Source: Tachypleus tridentatus
Lineage: Eukaryota; Arthropoda; Merostomata; Xiphosura; Limulidae
Length of the DNA stretch: 64,000 nt
Direction: 5' to 3'
NCBI RefSeq assembly: GCF_004210375.1
Contig: NC_134833.1
Span: forward strand, 145,134,127-145,198,126
Part shown: one piece after another, positions 1 to 13,185 of the stretch
Position numbering within the stretch: the first letter of the stretch is position 1
Layout: every line of letters starts with the position of its first letter
Notes under the pieces: model-generated
Databases searched by the model: none
Seen by the model: the letters and a program-made list of their open reading frames with translations, nothing else
Told to the model about the DNA's origin: nothing
Translations under genes and position numbers: made by a program

Positions 1-86
1 TTTTCTTTTAATGTTATCTGTCTGACATCAGTTAGTTGTGTAGTGAAGTACTTTAATGACTTGTATACTTTCATGTTTCACTTTAG

Positions 87-175
87 GAAAGATGAAAGGA
101 CTTGCCTTTATCAAAGATCCTGATGGATACTGGATAGAAATCTTTAATAATAAAAACATTGCCACCAATGCCTGA
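87..175 (+). CDS. GLO1: Glyoxalase I (lactoylglutathione lyase), last coding exon
   Basis: Glyoxalase I isomerises the hemithioacetal of methylglyoxal and glutathione to S-lactoylglutathione in the cytosol. Only the final coding exon is inside the window. It follows a TTTAG acceptor (AG at 85-86); its first two bases finish a glycine codon, then 28 codons lead to TGA at 173-175. The peptide reads [20 protein letters not shown] and ends NIATNA, matching the C-terminus of animal GLO1. The Glu in the GYWIEI motif corresponds to the last active-site zinc ligand and catalytic base. The splice point just before KMKGLAF is, as I recall, the same as in vertebrate GLO1. The rest of the gene lies to the left of the window. 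The frame is intact. Confidence 0.93.
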
Positions 176-445
176 AGACTTTGAACAACTACTAATTTCT
201 ACTTTTCCAAGAGTAATTCTAACTATCGGGGTTGTTGTTTTTTTGATCTGCTTGTAAAACACAAAGGCTTCAAGTAGGAGAAAAAAAAATATATTCACAG
301 TTAATTACATTGCTTCTGGAGTTATCTGTATTATGACTGTATGTTTTTAATATTGTAACTCTGACACTAACTGAATGAAGATTTAATGGAATAAATGTCA
401 TGAAATTATAAGCAAGCTCAAATAAAGTAGCATTTGGTGTGATTT
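176..445 (+). other. GLO1: 3'UTR of the glyoxalase I gene
   Basis: AT-rich sequence directly after the stop codon. It holds two AATAAA hexamers (390-395 and 421-426). The second is followed by a GT-rich stretch at about 434-450, as expected downstream of a cleavage site. The end at about 445 is an estimate. Confidence 0.7.
390..426 (+). terminator. Polyadenylation signals of GLO1
   Basis: AATAAA occurs at 390-395 and again at 421-426, about 215 and 246 bases after the stop codon. The distal copy has a T/GT-rich downstream element and is the likelier main signal. Confidence 0.65.
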
Positions 446-2929
446 TTGTAACTTCTCAATGGCTTAAATGTAATTGTTGGAAAATTAAATTTATTTTGCT
501 TGGTTGTTTTGTACTGTTTTGTCAGTTAAGATAATTTTTTTAAGTATACCTTTTTTTTTATATACTTACATTTTACTGAATAGAATTGCATATTAAGTTT
601 TCTATTACATGTCGTAGTTCTTAAACAGTTACTAAAGTTGACTGGCCCAGAATTGTTATATCTTTGTGATAAATATCAAAATCCTGATGTTAAATGGAAA
701 ATGTAAGGCATACAATCACAGAAAAGTAAAGAATAGTGTATGTTAATACTATATAACTTGTCTTGGTAGGTTTTTTCCACAATATTCAGGAAAAGAAATC
801 ATTTCCTGTTTAGAAACTGTAGCTTAAAATGTTAACAAAAACAATGAAGCTGAGGTTTATTAGCTACAAGTTATTCAAGTTAAAGGTAAGAATAAAGTTT
901 AATCTATTTCTTAAAGTCAAAACCACACAAACTTGTAACGCTGTGTGAAGGACGTTATTTCACAGAATTTGTTTAACCCTTTCCTGATAGGCTTGGTATA
1001 ACATACACAAGTTTGTATACACACATTGAGTATTTGCTCTTTTACTTCAGATACAGTATGAGTATCTTTACAAAATTTGGTAGACCTTTCTTTAGTAAAT
1101 ATTACAAGTTTGTTTTTTGTTATACACAAAAATCAGATTTTTAATTAAATGTTTTTACTAAATGTTTGTTAAAATATTGAGTCTGTTTCATTACTAGTTC
1201 TGAGTGCAAAATGCTTTCATATTATGATATAAAAACTATTCTTCATCCCAGACATCTCAAAATATCATTTGCATATCTCTAAAACCTCCTTGATACACTT
1301 TTAAACGTTTGTTTTCGATAAGACTTTTATTTACTATCGTCTATGTGGGGACTGTCAGTTGGCTGACCTATAAACCATAATAATAAAAAAGGAAATAAAT
1401 TATTTTATGCTAGAATGACTACACATTATAACACAAATTCAACTGTTTTTGTTTAAGTAGCTTAAGTCTCATCTCATAACATTTATTTAGTCTTCCTTGT
1501 CTGGGTTGTGTTTTAGTGGACTAGTATTTTCTAATATATAGTCACATTTCAGTTATAATACATTATATTATTATATTTAGAAATAAGTTATGAAAGTTAT
1601 TTTTCTTAAAATATAGAACAATAAATAAAGAAGTAAAGCAAGCGGTTATCTCTTTTTAGCTACGACATTTGAACTCAGTATCTGTTGGACATAGATTGCT
1701 AAGCCTTTTAAAATTTTGCTGCTGGAGGATATCAAACTTTAAGATGTTATACATAGAGTTGAATAACCAAAAAATAAAACAATTACACTGATACCACAGA
1801 ATTCATTATAATTTATTAAGCTTAGTAACTAAGCTGTATTTAGGTCTTAAAAAGAGTATTAAACTTAGAATAGACTAAAGACACAAACTACCTCTTTGTA
1901 ACTTGGTTTGAAAAAAAATGTGGTTGTCTTTTTCACAGATTAAAATCGATGAGAAAATCACAAAGGGGACATTCTACACTGTCTATTGGTTAGTCATGTA
2001 TTTAAGAAATTGTATACAAGGGACAGTTTTGAAAAATGTAAAAAGTTGAACAGAGCCATGGTGTTTGATTCAGTACATAAGCCATGTCTTAAAATAAAGA
2101 GATATGAGGCTCCTATTTTATATTCTAGCTTGTCAACATTATTAATTTGAGTTCCTAATTTGTACAAAACTATAAACTTAGTATTCTGATATCACAAACA
2201 TCTAATTTTAAAGAGTGCTGCATTCAACATATTATGTGACTCACTAAAACCTATATTGAGGTGTTTCTTTGAAATTTATTTTTAAAGTAAGAAATTACCT
2301 TGCATATAATATTAAAGTTTGAATTATCTAAAACTTGATTCCAAGCTTGCTGTATGTCATTAATATAAATCCATAAAATAAAAGTCCACTAAAATTTTGA
2401 ATGCAAGTCAACAAATGGATGATGTGACCTGTCACAAAAGGGTTAGTATGTAGGTATAGCTTTTATCTGATGTAAAGTTTGTTTTGATACATTTAACTGA
2501 CCATCTAGTTTGTTTTCAATGTTTTTTTTAATGCAAGCTTGAAACCATATGGCATTACCAAAATTTTACCTGGTATGACTCTCGAAAACCTTTCAAAAAT
2601 TAGTAATATATTTTGTCATCGGAAGAGGAAGCTTATATTCATCAATAGGTGTATTTAATTGCACTGACCCCGATGTTTCCTTGTGAGAATTCATCTGCAT
2701 TCTAAGATTTGAAACTTGATTTTGTTAAGAGAAGACTTCCTTTGACTCTAAACCATGCATGCATGTAATTTTGGGGGAAGGGGCTGGTAATTTATTCATT
2801 GTTGCATGTATTTAACTTGTGAACAATAATTATATACAAGCTATTATTAATACATTCATTACTGAATGATTGAAGTGTACTACGTAAGGTTACAACTAGT
2901 TTATAAAAAAAATGCACTTTGAGCTATGT
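446..2929. other. AT-rich intergenic DNA, no gene seen
   Basis: This stretch follows the GLO1 poly(A) site. Open frames here are short (at most about 70 codons), start at random and resemble no protein I know. I see no SINE, tRNA or other structured element. Confidence 0.6.
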
Positions 2930-3190
2930 GACTGGTGGAATTTGATAATCCAATTAATATGTTGGGCTCATTAATTAATTTCACATTAGACTAGAGTAGT
3001 TGGAATAATCAAAAATAATATTTGAAAACACCAAATTAATTATTTTCATGAATTATGATGTTAATTAAGTTAAACAACTGTGAATTAATAAAAAATAATA
3101 AGAAATCATAATGAGAAGTTTTATTTTTTGAATAGTTTGAATAATAATAAAACAGCAATAATTGGAAACGCTAATTTTAATTAATCACTA
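2930..3190. repeat. AT-rich interspersed repeat, copy 1
   Basis: It begins near GTGGAATTTGATAATC and contains AGTTGGAATAATC and then AATAATAAAACAGCAATAATT. The same ordered motifs recur at about 33928-34190, so this is a dispersed repeat of at least 250 bp. No coding potential or terminal repeats were recognised. Confidence 0.55.
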
Positions 3191-3790
3191 TACAATGTTA
3201 CTCGCGGCTTGTAAGTAATCAAGTTAAGTGCCCAGCTCTGTGTATAGTTATAAATTTTTTCATTATCAAACAATTTCAAATCATAGTATTTAATATTTAA
3301 GTTGAAAATGCATAGATATGAAAATATGCTTAAATGTTACTCTTAAATGTGAGATCGATTCATTGCTAAGTGACTTATAAAATGATACAATATTAGGATT
3401 TTTACTTGGCAGGAAAAAGTCATTAAATTCAACATTGATCTGAGTAATTGGGCAAATCACTTAGAAGTTTTTACTTGCAATTACTGTAACTGATGCTAAT
3501 ATAATGATTTGATGTAACCAACTAGCATGTAATGCAAACTGACTAGCAAAAGAATTGCAGAATCTAACTAATGGTAAAAAATTTGATTTTTCATCAATTC
3601 TACAAGATTGCAGTGTATACATCTGCTGATTATTTAGTACCATTCATCAAAGAGGATGGAAGATTTTGAATGGTCCTTGATGTGACATACCACAAACATG
3701 TTCCACTGGACAGGTAAAAAACTATAGTGGCCAAGGAAGATGTAAAAAGCCTATGTCATGTTTCCAAAATCTACCCTGCCACCATATGAT

Positions 3791-4047
3791 TGTTTTGTTT
3801 GTTTTTGAATTTCTCACAAAGCTACTCGAGGGCTATCTGTGCTAGCCGTCCCTAATTTAGCAGTGTAAGACTAGAGGGAAGGCAGCTAGTCATCACCACC
3901 CATCGCCAACTCTTGTACCAAGGAATAGTGGGATTGACCATCATATTATAATGCCCCCATGGCGGGAGGGCGAGCATGTTTGGCGCGACTCTGCCGCAAC
4001 CCAGATTACGAAGCACACGCCTTAACGCGTTAGGCCAGGCCGGGCCC
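3791..4047 (-). mobile_element. SINE-1 (tRNA-derived), nearly full length
   Basis: Member of the main SINE family of the window. Read on the minus strand it has a tRNA-like head (GGCCCGGCCTGGCC...), a conserved body (GCCGTGGGGGC-like, GTGGTGATGACTAGCTGCC) and a 3' end ...GTGAGAAATTCAAAAACAAAC. It is flanked by a 13-bp target duplication with one mismatch (3778-3790, GCCACCATATGAT; 4048-4060), so it arrived by retrotransposition. Confidence 0.88.
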
Positions 4048-4500
4048 GCCACCATGTGATCTTGATGGATTGTGACATGTCATCAAGCAAAAAGCAGCAT
4101 TATTGGGTGTTTTTGGTTGTCCAAAATCTCTGAGACAGTCTTTGGACATTACTTCAGACAATAACACCACATCCATCAGCTTGAATTGTTGGCATAATGC
4201 ATTGTGGTCCACCATATTTTATCCCTTTGATCTGTTTGGTCTAGATTTCAACCTTGCCAGTCAGGACACAAATTGAGATGAATATTACAGTTCTTGTCCT
4301 TCATCCATGGACAAGTTGTGATTCTGTAAATTATTGTACATATTCCTCGTCCCATACACTTTCAAGATGGAAAAAAAATGATCACATTTAAAAAATTTGT
4401 AAGAAAAACTTGGAAGTTTAGAGGCTTGATATAAGAGTTATTTTTTGTAATTTCTTGAATAGTGGACAGGTGGCCAAAGATTGGAAGTTAATTAACATTG

Positions 4501-4770
4501 TGGCCCGGCATGGCCTAGCGCGTAAGGCGTGCGACTCGTAATCCGAGGGTCGCGGGTTCACGCCCCTGTCGCGCTAAACATGCTCGCCCTCCCAGCCGTG
4601 GGGGTGTATAATGTGACGGTCAATCCCACTATTCGTTGGTAAAGAGTAGCCCCAGAGTTGGTGGTGGGTGGTGATGACTAGTTGCCTTCCCTCTAGTCTT
4701 ACACTGCTAAATTAGGGACGGCTAGCACAGATAGCCCTCGAGTAGCTTTGTGCGAAATTTCCAAACAAAA
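4501..4770 (+). mobile_element. SINE-1, full length with perfect target duplication
   Basis: Starts with the tRNA-like head GGCCCGGCATGGCC, then CTCGTAA in the anticodon-loop position and a B-box-like GGGTTCACGCCCC. The family body and a short CAAACAAAA tail follow. The flanks carry a perfect 12-bp duplication, TAATTAACATTG, at 4489-4500 and 4771-4782. It lies opposite in orientation to the copy at 3791-4047. Confidence 0.92.
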
Positions 4771-4782
4771 TAATTAACATTG

Positions 4783-5914
4783 CATCTTTTTGAAATTGTG
4801 CTGGTAATTGTTAACCTATTTGTCGTATGTCAGTGGTGGTTATAGGTTTAGAAAGACTGACTAAAGCTTTACAAAGTCATAGAGCCACTTTCTTGGTTCA
4901 TAATAAGGATTGCCCATTTGTTGTTCTTTTTTGTTATTTAATATTGTTCCACCAGCCTATAGACAAAATGACTGAATATTGTAATAAAACCTGGGCAGTA
5001 TTACTAAACATATTGTTGTGCATTATACTTGTTAAATTAATTTGACTACATAGCAAATAACAGTGTCTCTGTGTAATGTAGTCTGTGGTTTAGATGGAGC
5101 CTCATAATTTACTACATGCCTACATATATAGCTGTGTGCAGGCCATAAATGTAATTTAATGTTTGTAAGGCAGGTGTGCTATAGATACTATAATGATGAT
5201 TAACTTATTGTTGCAACTGTATTAATGTTGCACATCATTTGTTTATGTATAGTGTTCCTGCCATTTTGGACATGATGCTTCTGACAGGATCACATATTTT
5301 TTTGCTACTGCATGATCAATTTCTACTATGTTACATAAACATCTACTTTCTCCCTCAACAGAAATATTTAAGCTGTAGTTTAAAAGATAGTGCCAAACTC
5401 AGTTTCAAGAAATGAATTGGCAATAGCTGATAGTCTGGTAAGTGTCAAATTACAGCATGATTACAAGTTTTATAGATACTACAGAAAGAATAATTTCATT
5501 TTCACCTATCTTATTTCTGTAATTTTTGAAAATGCCTGTTCCCTTTTTTTTTTTTTTCTAAATTACCAATTTTTAATAATCTCGTTTTGTGAAGATCTAC
5601 TAGGGGGCAGTCTTGCCTTACTGATCTTTTGATATTCTTTGAATAATTTATTATTTCATGAGCTGAATAAGTAAATGTTAATTTATAATTATAATAAATG
5701 GTAATGAATTTTGGGTTATCACAATTTTAATAAGTATAATTTACATTGAAATGTCCTTCACATTATATAAGAAAATGGTTTTAGTATTCTGGTTGTTTAG
5801 TCTCTTACATCAACCAACCAGTGTAATGTTATTAGTGATAAAAGAAACAGGATTTCAGGTTGTATCTACAGAAATACTGAATACAAGTATAAAGGATCTA
5901 TACTTTCACTGTAG
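4783..5914. other. Intergenic DNA, nothing recognised
   Basis: AT-rich stretch between SINE copies with short chance open frames only. No repeat family, RNA gene or exon border set could be supported. Confidence 0.5.
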
Positions 5915-6030
5915 ATGTGGGACAGAGGTAATTCTACCTGCTAAAATCCAGGGTTCAAACCCCACTGTGAACATGGCAGATAGCCTCCAATGTGGCTTTG
6001 CTATAACACACAGAAGGAAGCTATTAAGAT
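5915..6030 (+). mobile_element. SINE-2 (second tRNA-derived family), diverged
   Basis: Contains a B-box-like GGGTTCAAACCCC and then GCAGATAGCC and GTGGCTTTGCTATAA, the 3' hallmark of the second SINE family seen at 43315-43432 and 28551-28673. It explains most of a chance 105-codon open frame at 5751-6068. Confidence 0.6.
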
Positions 6031-7229
6031 ATCTAGGATGGAGAGGTTGTCATACCAGGTCAGATTAATATATCAAAAAATCATCTTCTCTTGAATAAAG
6101 ATAATTAGAGGAGCTTTGACAGAGATTTTCAGATTTTTTATGAGAAATTATAGTATTGATGCATCATCGTTTTTCACGCTAGATGGTGAGAATGGTAGAA
6201 GAATTGTAAGATTTGGCAGCTTAGGAGTCATCTTCAGCTGAGACAGTTCTATTCAAGTAACAAGGTGGTAGGCTTTTGGTGTGGCTTATGGATGTATTTT
6301 GTTATTATTTGTGCAACTGTTCTGTGTATAAAGCTTTTAGTTAGTTATTTCAATTTTTGCTAATCCTCATCAGTTTTTTTCAGTTTTTCTTATATTTACA
6401 GTTGTGTTTTATGTTTGTTTAATATGTAGCATTAAATATTAAGTAAATATTGTAACTTTCAATAAGTAGATCATAAAATCTGGGACTAAATAAAATCAGA
6501 AAGTCAAATTATAAAGAAAACAAACTATACCAACTTGATTTAAGATAAACGTTAATAACTTTTGTAAAAGGAATTCTTTTTAGTCGTATCATGTTCTACC
6601 CTATAGATTGTAGAAACTGATTTCTGTGTTGTTCCTAACTGTTCTAACCTTAAGCAAAAGTAAAAATTTTAATTTTTTTATGCTTTGCCTTAGTCATACC
6701 TTGACCAAACTGTATGATAGAATGGTATGTTTACATAATGAGAGCCAACTGATGGTGTAAGATTGTGATAGAATTATTCAATATTCAAGTCATTCCTAAA
6801 CCTGTTGAAGTAAAACCATTACTAAACATTCTAGTAACAGAAGTTTAGAAAAATTATGAGATTCAATTAACAGTGTTTTGCTCATTAATTGGACATCTGG
6901 TGAGTTTAAACAATAAGAAACAAACTGTATTTATTCTCCCAGGTCTATCGTTCAAGTCTTAAATGTGCTTTTGCAATTGTTTCAACTTATTGCAAGTTTC
7001 GTTTTTTATTATCTCCAGAATACATAAGCACATAGTTTATTTGAAATGTTAGTCAGTCCTGTCTTTATATTAAAGCATAGTGTTCTATTTACTTGGACCC
7101 ATGTAGGGTTTAGGTGTTTTTTTATGTTCTTAATTATTTGTAATTTGGTAAACTCTTATGGTACCACAAGCCACTTATTTCAGTGCAATGATACATAGTT
7201 TAATTAGTTAAAAACATTTTATTATTCTT
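6031..7229. other. Intergenic DNA, nothing recognised
   Basis: AT-rich DNA with no supported gene or repeat. Confidence 0.45.
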
Positions 7230-7335
7230 CCCTGTCCACCAGTGGGTAAGTGGTAGGTTTATGAACTTACAGCACTAAATGTTGTTGCAATCGACAGAGC
7301 ACAGATAGCCCTTGTATGGCTTTGTATTAAAAAAA
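7230..7335 (+). mobile_element. SINE-2 fragment, diverged
   Basis: Matches the second SINE family in order: CACCAGTGGGTAAGTGG (A-box region), TTACAGCACTAAATG, a worn B-box region, then CAGATAGCCC and ATGGCTTTGTATTAAAA. The B-box is degraded, so this is an old copy. Confidence 0.5.
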
Positions 7336-8179
7336 AGCATTATTCTCTCCCAGTTGTATCCTAACAAAAGTTTAAGCTGGACTCACACTCAAATGTTCCT
7401 CAAACAAACTTGAACTTGGCTCAAATAAAACAAGTTATTTTTTTCAACCTGAAGATGATTTAGCCATGTTCAAGTAGTCCCAAAAACAGCTTGCAGTGAT
7501 TTTGATGTAATTTTAAAAAAACTATTCTCAAGAAAAAAACTGAAAAAATGTTCCAAAAGTATACATACAGATGGTGTAGACTGGGTTTAATAGCCTAATT
7601 TTATGTAATATACTATTAAATAATATTTGTGAGAACATAATTCAAGGAAAAAGAAGGATGTTAAAAGTAATCTATGTTAATTTTGTAGTTTTAATGAGCT
7701 GTATTAACCAATTACAATATAGCAAATGGTTGAAGCTACCTCAAATGTGCCTTAGCCTCCTCCCTTATAGGTCCACACACTAAATTGAAAATTCAACTGT
7801 ATTTCATTTAACCTCTTAAACATGTGTGATTACAATATGAGGTGCAACATTCTTTACACCCAGACTTCCCCTGCTCTTCACTAGGAAGAAACCAGCACTG
7901 ATTCTGACTGTACAGTATGCACTTAAAGAAGAGAACTGGATCTTTCATATTCCTAACTGTAAATGAAACATCTTTTTTCCCCCATCTTTTTCTGACAAGC
8001 CTATCCATTTCAACATCCAATGTGGTATTAGGTAGGTTTTTCCCCTGTTTTTTGCTGCATACATAAGACAAAACTGAATAATGGCTTTGGGGTAACTTTG
8101 AATGTGTATTAGATTTTCTTTCAGTAACAAAATCTACTTGAAAATAACTGACTGAAGAGGAAACTTTCACTGAAAATAT

Positions 8180-8185
8180 TTTATT
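8180..8185 (-). terminator. Candidate poly(A) signal of the M28B peptidase gene
   Basis: TTTATT on the plus strand reads AATAAA on the minus strand, about 680 bases beyond the stop codon at 8864. I did not find an AATAAA closer to the stop, but variant hexamers could be used instead. Confidence 0.35.
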
Positions 8186-8863
8186 ATAGCTGCAGTTTAC
8201 GTAATACATTTAGCTATAAAATTCTTTGTTGTTCCTGTTGTAGTAGTTAGAAACTCTGTGTTTTCAAAAGTAACATTTTGATGCAATATTAAAAAGCTGA
8301 TTTTTACCTTGAATACTGTGTGCCCTGGTCGGTTTTATGTACAAGATAATTATAACATTGTAGAGACCAAGTTGAAAACCACAATGTACAATCATCATTT
8401 GATGTTGGGAGGGCTCTCAACTCTACACAGTAACAAAACTTGTATGAATGTTGTTTGCACATCATGAAGGTAGCTTAACAAGAAGCAGGAGTCTGCAGAA
8501 TTAAACAGCCATAATGAAGTTGTACTGCCACCTAGAAAGCTATATAAACATTGTAATGTTGTTGTGTCATCTGACAGGCTGTCTTTTTTTTTCCTCCCCA
8601 CTGTGTTCTACATGTTGTGATGGATTTTAAAACAGTATGTATTGTCACTGTCTGAGCTTTATCACCCAGTACACAATGGTGACAAGCAGCTATATTACAT
8701 CCAGTTCTCTATACTACACAAGAATGAAAGTATAATTAAATATGTATACCATGGATTTAGAATGTTGTACATCAGTTATTTTATGTTCACTTCACATTCA
8801 TGGTTATAAGATCAGAATATTACAGTTTCTGTTTCTTCTTAAGAATGTATTCTCTGATTACTT

Positions 8864-9065
8864 TCAAAGATAAAAGTTACGATCAAGCACAGCTTTCGCT
8901 TGTCGGAGAGCGACTGTGAGGTCTGAAATGTGAAGTTTGATTTCTTCCCATCTTGCATGTTTATCCTCATCACTTAGGTTGTCGATACCGTATGACAGAT
9001 CATGTATTGCAGGAAATCCGTGTGATGAATAACTATCATACTTGCTTGGAGCAAAAGCAATGTTT
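8864..9065 (-). CDS. NAALADL1/FOLH1-like: M28B peptidase exon 17, last coding exon (residues 684-750)
   Basis: Starts after TTTTTTCAG with [20 protein letters not shown] and ends DRNFYL, TGA at 8866-8864. GCPII has Lys699-Tyr700 in this loop. The lysine is replaced and the tyrosine kept. Confidence 0.94.
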
Positions 9066-12000
9066 CTGAAAAAACAGAAATGAAAATTTAAAAAAAGTGT
9101 TCATATGAGTAAGTAAGAAAATATCTTTGTTCAGCTACTAAATATGAATAAACAGTAAAATCAAATGCTTACTTACCACAATATATGTGTGTATGTGTAT
9201 TTAATATTATTTATATATCATAAGAGAGAAACTATGCTATCTATAAACAATTTAGAAAATACACAAAATTGTACTATACTTATTCATAAACAACCTAGTG
9301 CCTATAAATCTGAATGGTAATACAACCCCTTGCTCCTTCTGTTTCTTGGTCTATAAACCTGAAAAACCTTAATTGGGTACAAGGAATTGTGTAGGATTTT
9401 GAACTATTCTTAAACTACACAGGTCTGTAATGGTTTTATTGCCTTAAACTGTTTTTTACCTGTTCAACAGTAATTCCTGTATGCTGAATCCAGAAATGAT
9501 ATCCATTTTTCTCCATCACATTCAGACTTTTCTTAAAATGTGCTTTTACATAAAATGAATTATTTTATTTGAAATTAAGTCCCATTTTGGTATGTTTAAA
9601 GTGTTGACAGCCACTAGTTATAGATTCTTCTAGACCAATTGCAACATGAAATTCTTATCAGTCATTCTAGAACCCTTAAGAAACATACTGTGAGTAAATA
9701 AACAGTTAACAGACTACACGAGGTGTCATTTCTGAATTGTATTTGTTTGCATGTCCACCTTAACAATATTTTTTCTTTTCAGTATTACTTAACCATTGCT
9801 ATGGCAACAAAAGGTTGTGTATGTAACCCAAACACATTCTGTTATATCTGTGGTAAATGTTTTGTGAAGAATCAAAGGCAAAACATTACAGAGTTTATCA
9901 AAAAAACATATACATATTATGAAATAAAACCTGAGGACCAAGACAAATCACAGGCTCTGCATAAAGTCTGCACCTTTTGTGTCAAATAGTCAACACAATG
10001 GACTAAAATTCAAGAGAAAATCATTACCTTTTGAAATACCAATGGTCTGGTACGATCTTTATAAATTCTTTTGTGATAGAAAAAATTAATATTTTCAAAA
10101 TCTGTGTAGCTGAATTATGGAAAATCCATTATTAAAACAAAATAACTTTTATGAAATTTAAATATATCTGCAATGTAATGTTTGCTATTTTGATCTTGAA
10201 AATACACTCTAAATTGACAAGCTGCAAGTAATAATAATAATCTAATTTATATGTCATTTCCTAACTGCAATCATCTTATCATTAAAATTACAAAAAAGCT
10301 GCACATTCAGATTTCTGTTCTCTTATACTTGGATCATAATGACATTGTTCTTCAACAATTTGTATTCACTCCAAAAAACAACACATTAACCTTTTCAATG
10401 GTTGTTCAGGAAGCCCAGTAGGTTTAATGAAAGTTCTCTCCACAAGCATCATTTGATCGTTCACTTGACGAACCATCAAAGGACTGAAAAATTAAAACTT
10501 TAGTTATTATTTATAACAAATACAATAACAATAAAAAAAATATTGACAGCCATTATGAAGCACTCAGCAGAAATTAGAAGAAAAGCAAGTAATCACAACA
10601 ACACATACACATACCTGAGTATGAGTAATCCATTGTATGTTTTTTTTTCTCTTTTTGATTTAGTTCACTTCAATATGTATAATAAAACATACAAGGAAGT
10701 GATTTTAATTAGAAAGATTTTAAAAACTACTTTACCAGAATTATCTTTGACCAAAGAGAACCTCGTGTTTAATATAAGTCATAAATGGACAGGAATTTAT
10801 TCTTATAAATATTTGCTTTCATAAAAAAAACTGGGTTAATCTTATACTGTAACAAACACAGCAATAAATGTCAATTTGCAGAATATTCAATTAAAGAATG
10901 AAGTTTTCAGTAGGGCTGTGACGATTAACCGGTTACGGTTTGGTTACTGCTCTTAACCGGTTACGGATTTCCTAACCGGTTAATCTAAGATTTTTTTCCG
11001 AGAAAAATAAACAAGGGAAAACAATACGATTATCGACATTTGCGTGTAAATATTCCATTATTTGACCTTGACGTTGGTATGTTTGCCTATCGCGATTATA
11101 GGAACTGCTTGCCTTTTTGTTTGGTTGAATTTTCGTTGTTGTTATTGTTGAAAGCCTTTAGAGTTTTTGTTAACGTTCGGTGCGGCCGTCACGCGCAAAT
11201 TCCTAGGGCTGTGACGATTACACGATTAACCGGTTACGGTTCGGTTACGAGGCAAAGATTAACCGGTTACAAAAGTCCGTAATCGTCGCAGCCCTAGTTT
11301 TAACTTTACTTTGAGGATAAACGTTACTTGTATTGCGGGCCATTTTATTTTGGCTTTAAGTAGTATAGTAGCTAAAAAAATCTGCTTCAAGAACTCTTGA
11401 TATAAATAGTACTTATTCACCAATCTGTTAAAATAAGACTCTTAAGCAGCTGAAAAAAAATTAAAAAGGGGTATCTACAATACTAAATATGCACATTTTG
11501 GGTCTTACTAATAAGTGTAACATACCCTCCAAGCACAACTGGCACCCTGTAAAGTAATTGGTAAATCACCACTTCCTGTTAGTATCTTGTAGATTCTTTA
11601 TTCATAAAAACTAATTCACAATTAACACTTGATTTCCTCACTTAGTATAACTTCCTGTAAGGTCGCATGTATTACATCACCTGACAATTAATTTACCCCA
11701 TATTATGTCACTTCCTAAAACCTTATAATTTTTCCCTTATTGTTTCTTTGTTTTTTGTGTATTTTTGTATTTACCTGATTTGTTTGTTTTGGATTAATTT
11801 AATAATATTTGTTTAATTTTAGATTCTTATTGACTGACAAAGCTTCTTTAGATTTCTAGTGACTATATACTACTTTATAATTTTGTGTGTTTGTGTTCCA
11901 GATATACAAATACAGTTGAAATAAAGGAGGTATTCTTAATTATACAAAACATTCGTTATTGTAGCTAAACGCTTTAAAGAAACTATGTTTTGAAAGATAG

Positions 12001-13146
12001 AACTGTTTGCAACTTCTTCTTTGAGGTCAAAATATTTTAAGGTGAAGTGAAACCTGCCACTTATTGGATGACACATAAATGGTAGGAAAATGTGAAGTTC
12101 ATATACAAATGTTCAGAGTTGATTCAAGGGATAAAAATATCACATTACTTATCCAAATCAGTTTCTTTGGTGTGCTTGTGCCACTCAGTAGCTGTTTTTG
12201 TGAAATTGTCAATTGTTTCTTTAAGAAGACCTGCAAAAAAATACATATATAAATTTCTCAGTCAAACCTCAAACTTAGTTCCACACTTGCAAACATTAAA
12301 AATTTAAACAAAAATGTGTGTTTCAGTATCATAATATCTATTAAGATATTTAAAAGAAGTTAACAAATTCTATAGAAAGAAAATTACCCAGAGAAATTCC
12401 TTGATCTTCCAATTTTTCTAGAATGCCTTTTTCCTCTAAACTATGAAATGCCATTTGTAACTCCTCACCATAAGTTGTTAAATTGTAAGGCAGTAAGAGG
12501 GAACCACTAAGTCTGTGTAGAAGTAAACCATTTAACCGGCTGCAACTCTGGTGGTAGATGAACTTGGGGTCAATTAAACGGGACATGAGGTCAAAAGTCT
12601 CGTAGGCTGTGTGGTAAGCTGGGTATGTTGCTATAGGGTATATTTTCTAAAATAAATGTCAAACAATGATCTTATACCAGTGTAATAAATTAATATCCAT
12701 AACAAGTTCTTATAGTATTCCAATTTAAAACTCTTAACCCTAATCAGCCCACAGTAATTTTTCAGTGAGTCTAGTACTTTTCTAATAATCTGTAATTAAT
12801 AATTACTGTATACACACAGGAAACATATTTAGTAGTAGTTACATGAATTGTAGTCTACCATTAGAAAGAAGGAAAATAATAATAGTATATTAATAATTTT
12901 CCATTCCTTTCCTATGAGAGTATAAGAATTGTATCATTACAACTATTGAAAACTGACTGTTCTAATAATTTTTCTTGTTATTCTCTAAAATAAATTTTTT
13001 AAATTTTTCTTCATACAAACTTTAGCATGTATTATTTCTATATACTCTATGAATCAGATGTCTTCCATAACATCAAATGCCATACATATGTTCTTCTTTA
13101 ATTATTAACATCTAATAATATTTAAGGTCTTATCTAAAAATATGCA

Positions 13147-13185
<39 letters not shown>

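Noticed and set aside
5751-6068. 105-codon plus-strand frame
   Set aside because: About half is a diverged SINE-2 and the rest is AT-rich intergenic DNA. No family resemblance.
7808-8209. 133-codon minus-strand frame downstream of the peptidase stop
   Set aside because: Lies in the 3'UTR/flank region, overlaps another frame and matches no protein I know. Codon content looks random.
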